In this document: piece after piece, positions 62,860 to 64,000 of the stretch | How the letters are laid out: every line of letters begins with the position of its first letter | Position numbering within the stretch: the stretch's first letter is position 1 | NCBI RefSeq assembly: GCF_017315705.1 | Contig: NZ_JAFLRF010000003.1 | Coordinates: 99,132-163,131 of the forward strand | Source: Trinickia mobilis | GTDB lineage: Bacteria; Pseudomonadota; Gammaproteobacteria; Burkholderiales; Burkholderiaceae | Length of the DNA stretch: 64,000 bases | Direction: 5' to 3' | Program-made: the position numbers and the translations under genes | The notes under the pieces: model-generated | The model's input: the letters and a program-made list of their open reading frames with translations, nothing else | What the model was told of the DNA's origin: nothing | Database searches by the model: none

Positions 62860-63569
62860 TCGAGATCCTTTCGCAATTCGGGCAGGCGTTCCTCTACTGG
62901 GACGGCCAGCGCTTCTCCGGGCTTGCCGTGACGGCGTGGCTCCTGGCCGCGTCGATCTCGATCGGCTTCGTGATGGCGGTGCCTCTCGCGGTGGCGCGCG
63001 TGTCGAAGAAGCGCTGGCTCTCGACGCCGGTGCGCCTCTACACCTACGTGTTTCGCGGCACGCCGCTCTACGTGCAGCTGCTCCTGATCTACACGGGCGT
63101 CTACAGCCTCGAATATGTGCGCTCGCATGAGCTGCTCAACACGTTCTTCAGGAGCGGCTTCCACTGCGCGATTCTCGCGTTCGCGCTGAACACCGGCGCC
63201 TATACGACGGAGATTTTCGCGGGCGCGATCAAGGCGACGAATTACGGCGAGATCGAGGCGGCGCGCGCCTACGGGATGGGGTGGTTCACGATGTACCGCC
63301 GCATCATCGTGCCGTCGGCCTTGCGCCGGGCGCTGCCGTTGTACAGTAACGAGGTGATCCTGATGCTGCACGCGACCACCGTCGCCTTCACCGCGACCGT
63401 GCCCGACATCCTGAAGGTCGCGCGCGACGCCAATTCGGCCACGTACCTGTCGTTCCAGGCGTTCGGCATCGCCGCCCTGATCTATCTTGCTGTATCGTTC
63501 GCACTCGTCGCGGCGTTCAGGCGGGCCGAACAGCACTGGCTCGCGTACCTGGCCGTCGGCCGCCACTGA
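62856..63569 (+). CDS. hisM: Amino-acid ABC importer permease (HisM-like)
   Basis: 237 residues, about five membrane spans. FRGTPLYVQLLLIYTGVYSL near 67-86 and the EAA loop IEAARAYGMGWFTMYRRIIVPSA are typical of HisM. Coupled to hisQ; the ATPase follows 64 bp later with repeat copy D between. Substrate probably basic amino acids. Confidence 0.9.
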   Translation: MIEILSQFGQAFLYWDGQRFSGLAVTAWLLAASISIGFVMAVPLAVARVSKKRWLSTPVRLYTYVFRGTPLYVQLLLIYTGVYSLEYVRSHELLNTFFRSGFHCAILAFALNTGAYTTEIFAGAIKATNYGEIEAARAYGMGWFTMYRRIIVPSALRRALPLYSNEVILMLHATTVAFTATVPDILKVARDANSATYLSFQAFGIAALIYLAVSFALVAAFRRAEQHWLAYLAVGRH

Positions 63570-63570
63570 C

Positions 63571-63618
63571 CGCCCCCTCGGGGGGCAGTGAACGAAGTGA
63601 ACGTGGGGGCTGTTTCAT
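63571..63618 (+). repeat. Dispersed repeat, copy D
   Basis: CCCCCTCGGGGGGCAG, GAACGAAGTGAACGTGGGGG and TTTCAT in this order share the right part of copies A-C. Here the downstream gene is on the plus strand, so the element is in the opposite orientation to transcription compared with copies A and B. Confidence 0.75.
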
Positions 63619-63633
63619 TTACAACGGGAGAGC

Positions 63634-64000
63634 ATGGTGTCCCAGACCAATCCATCCGCCGCTGCCAAACTCGCGGCGCTCGACATCCACAAGCGCTACG
63701 GCGACAACGAAGTGTTGAAGGGCGTGACGCTGACCGCGAAGGCCGGCGACGTCATCAGCATCATCGGTGCAAGCGGCTCGGGCAAGAGCACGTTCCTGCG
63801 CTGCATCAACTTTCTGGAGCGGCCGAACGCGGGGCAGATCGTCGTCGACGGCGAGACCGTGAAGACCAAGGCCGATCGCGCCGGCAATCTCGAAGTCGCG
63901 GACCACAAGCAACTTCAGCGCATCCGCACCAAGCTTTCGATGGTGTTCCAGCACTTCAACCTGTGGGCGCACATGAACGTGCTCGAGAACGTGATCGAAG
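63634..64000 (+). CDS. hisP: Amino-acid ABC importer ATPase (HisP-like), 5' part
   Basis: 122 residues to the right edge. Walker A IGASGSGKSTFLRCINFLE near 43-61 and the HisP-like VFQHFNLWAHMNVLENVIE match the polar amino-acid ATPases. ATG 63634 follows CGGGAG. Signature and Walker B lie outside. It completes the hisQMP set. Confidence 0.92.
   Translation, partial: MVSQTNPSAAAKLAALDIHKRYGDNEVLKGVTLTAKAGDVISIIGASGSGKSTFLRCINFLERPNAGQIVVDGETVKTKADRAGNLEVADHKQLQRIRTKLSMVFQHFNLWAHMNVLENVIE

Noticed and set aside
1..64000. tRNA genes, attachment sites or CRISPR arrays
   Set aside because: No cloverleaf, integrase, att-like direct repeat or spacer-repeat pattern was recognised anywhere, including at the edges of the AT-rich patch.

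Overview
The window is about 64 kb of GC-rich DNA from a member of the Burkholderiaceae; gene content and codon style fit Paraburkholderia, Trinickia or Caballeronia best, and this placement is an inference from the genes, not a database result. No rRNA, tRNA, CRISPR array, integrase or insertion sequence was seen. Most of it is ordinary chromosomal catabolic and envelope DNA, with one AT-richer accessory patch at about 6.9-10.3 kb.

Layout. 1-0.9 kb: end of an NCS2 purine permease. 1.1-6.8 kb: a minus-strand acyl-CoA beta-oxidation operon (two acyl-CoA dehydrogenases and a FadJ-type bifunctional enzyme) with a divergent LysR regulator. 6.9-10.3 kb: a polymorphic-toxin/immunity patch with a zincin-like (HExxH) toxin tail, a probable immunity gene, an orphan second toxin tail, a 36-residue membrane microprotein and further small immunity-like genes. 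10.4-18.6 kb: an IclR-controlled operon joining a PotABCD-type ABC importer to a three-part HcnABC/opine-oxidase-type dehydrogenase. 18.6-28.1 kb: an unusually large class A penicillin-binding protein, a hypothetical protein, a small monooxygenase, a TetR/thioesterase pair, an alpha/beta hydrolase, a diguanylate cyclase and a 57-residue protein. 28.5-37.1 kb: a complete histidine utilisation operon hutH-C-U-D-I-F-G with HutC operator candidates. 37.3-46.5 kb: an XRE-like protein, an MFS exporter beside a decayed LysR gene, an AraC regulator, a DUF3857/transglutaminase-like protein, a D-amino-acid-oxidase-like enzyme and a LivK-type binding protein. 46.7-55.2 kb: a chemoreceptor behind a near-consensus FliA promoter, pdxY, a zinc-ribbon ORF, glgA-glgC, a GlxA-type AraC regulator, an alpha/beta-hydrolase relic and a luciferase-like oxidoreductase. 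56.0-60.9 kb: hopanoid genes hpnI-J-K-L. 61-64 kb: a structured intergenic RNA candidate, a BamE-like lipoprotein and the start of a hisQMP-type amino-acid importer.

How it works together. The hut operon takes histidine through urocanate and formimidoylglutamate to formylglutamate and then glutamate, by the HutF/HutG route. The IclR-linked operon most likely imports an N-substituted amino acid or opine-like compound and oxidises it. hpnI-L modify and move hopanoids of the outer membrane. The toxin patch is the clearest accessory DNA. A dispersed repeat of about 50-80 bp occurs four times and in one case supplies the start codon of a gene. Several small coupled ORFs (6967-7086, 9249-9359, 56043-56126) would be missed by standard annotation.
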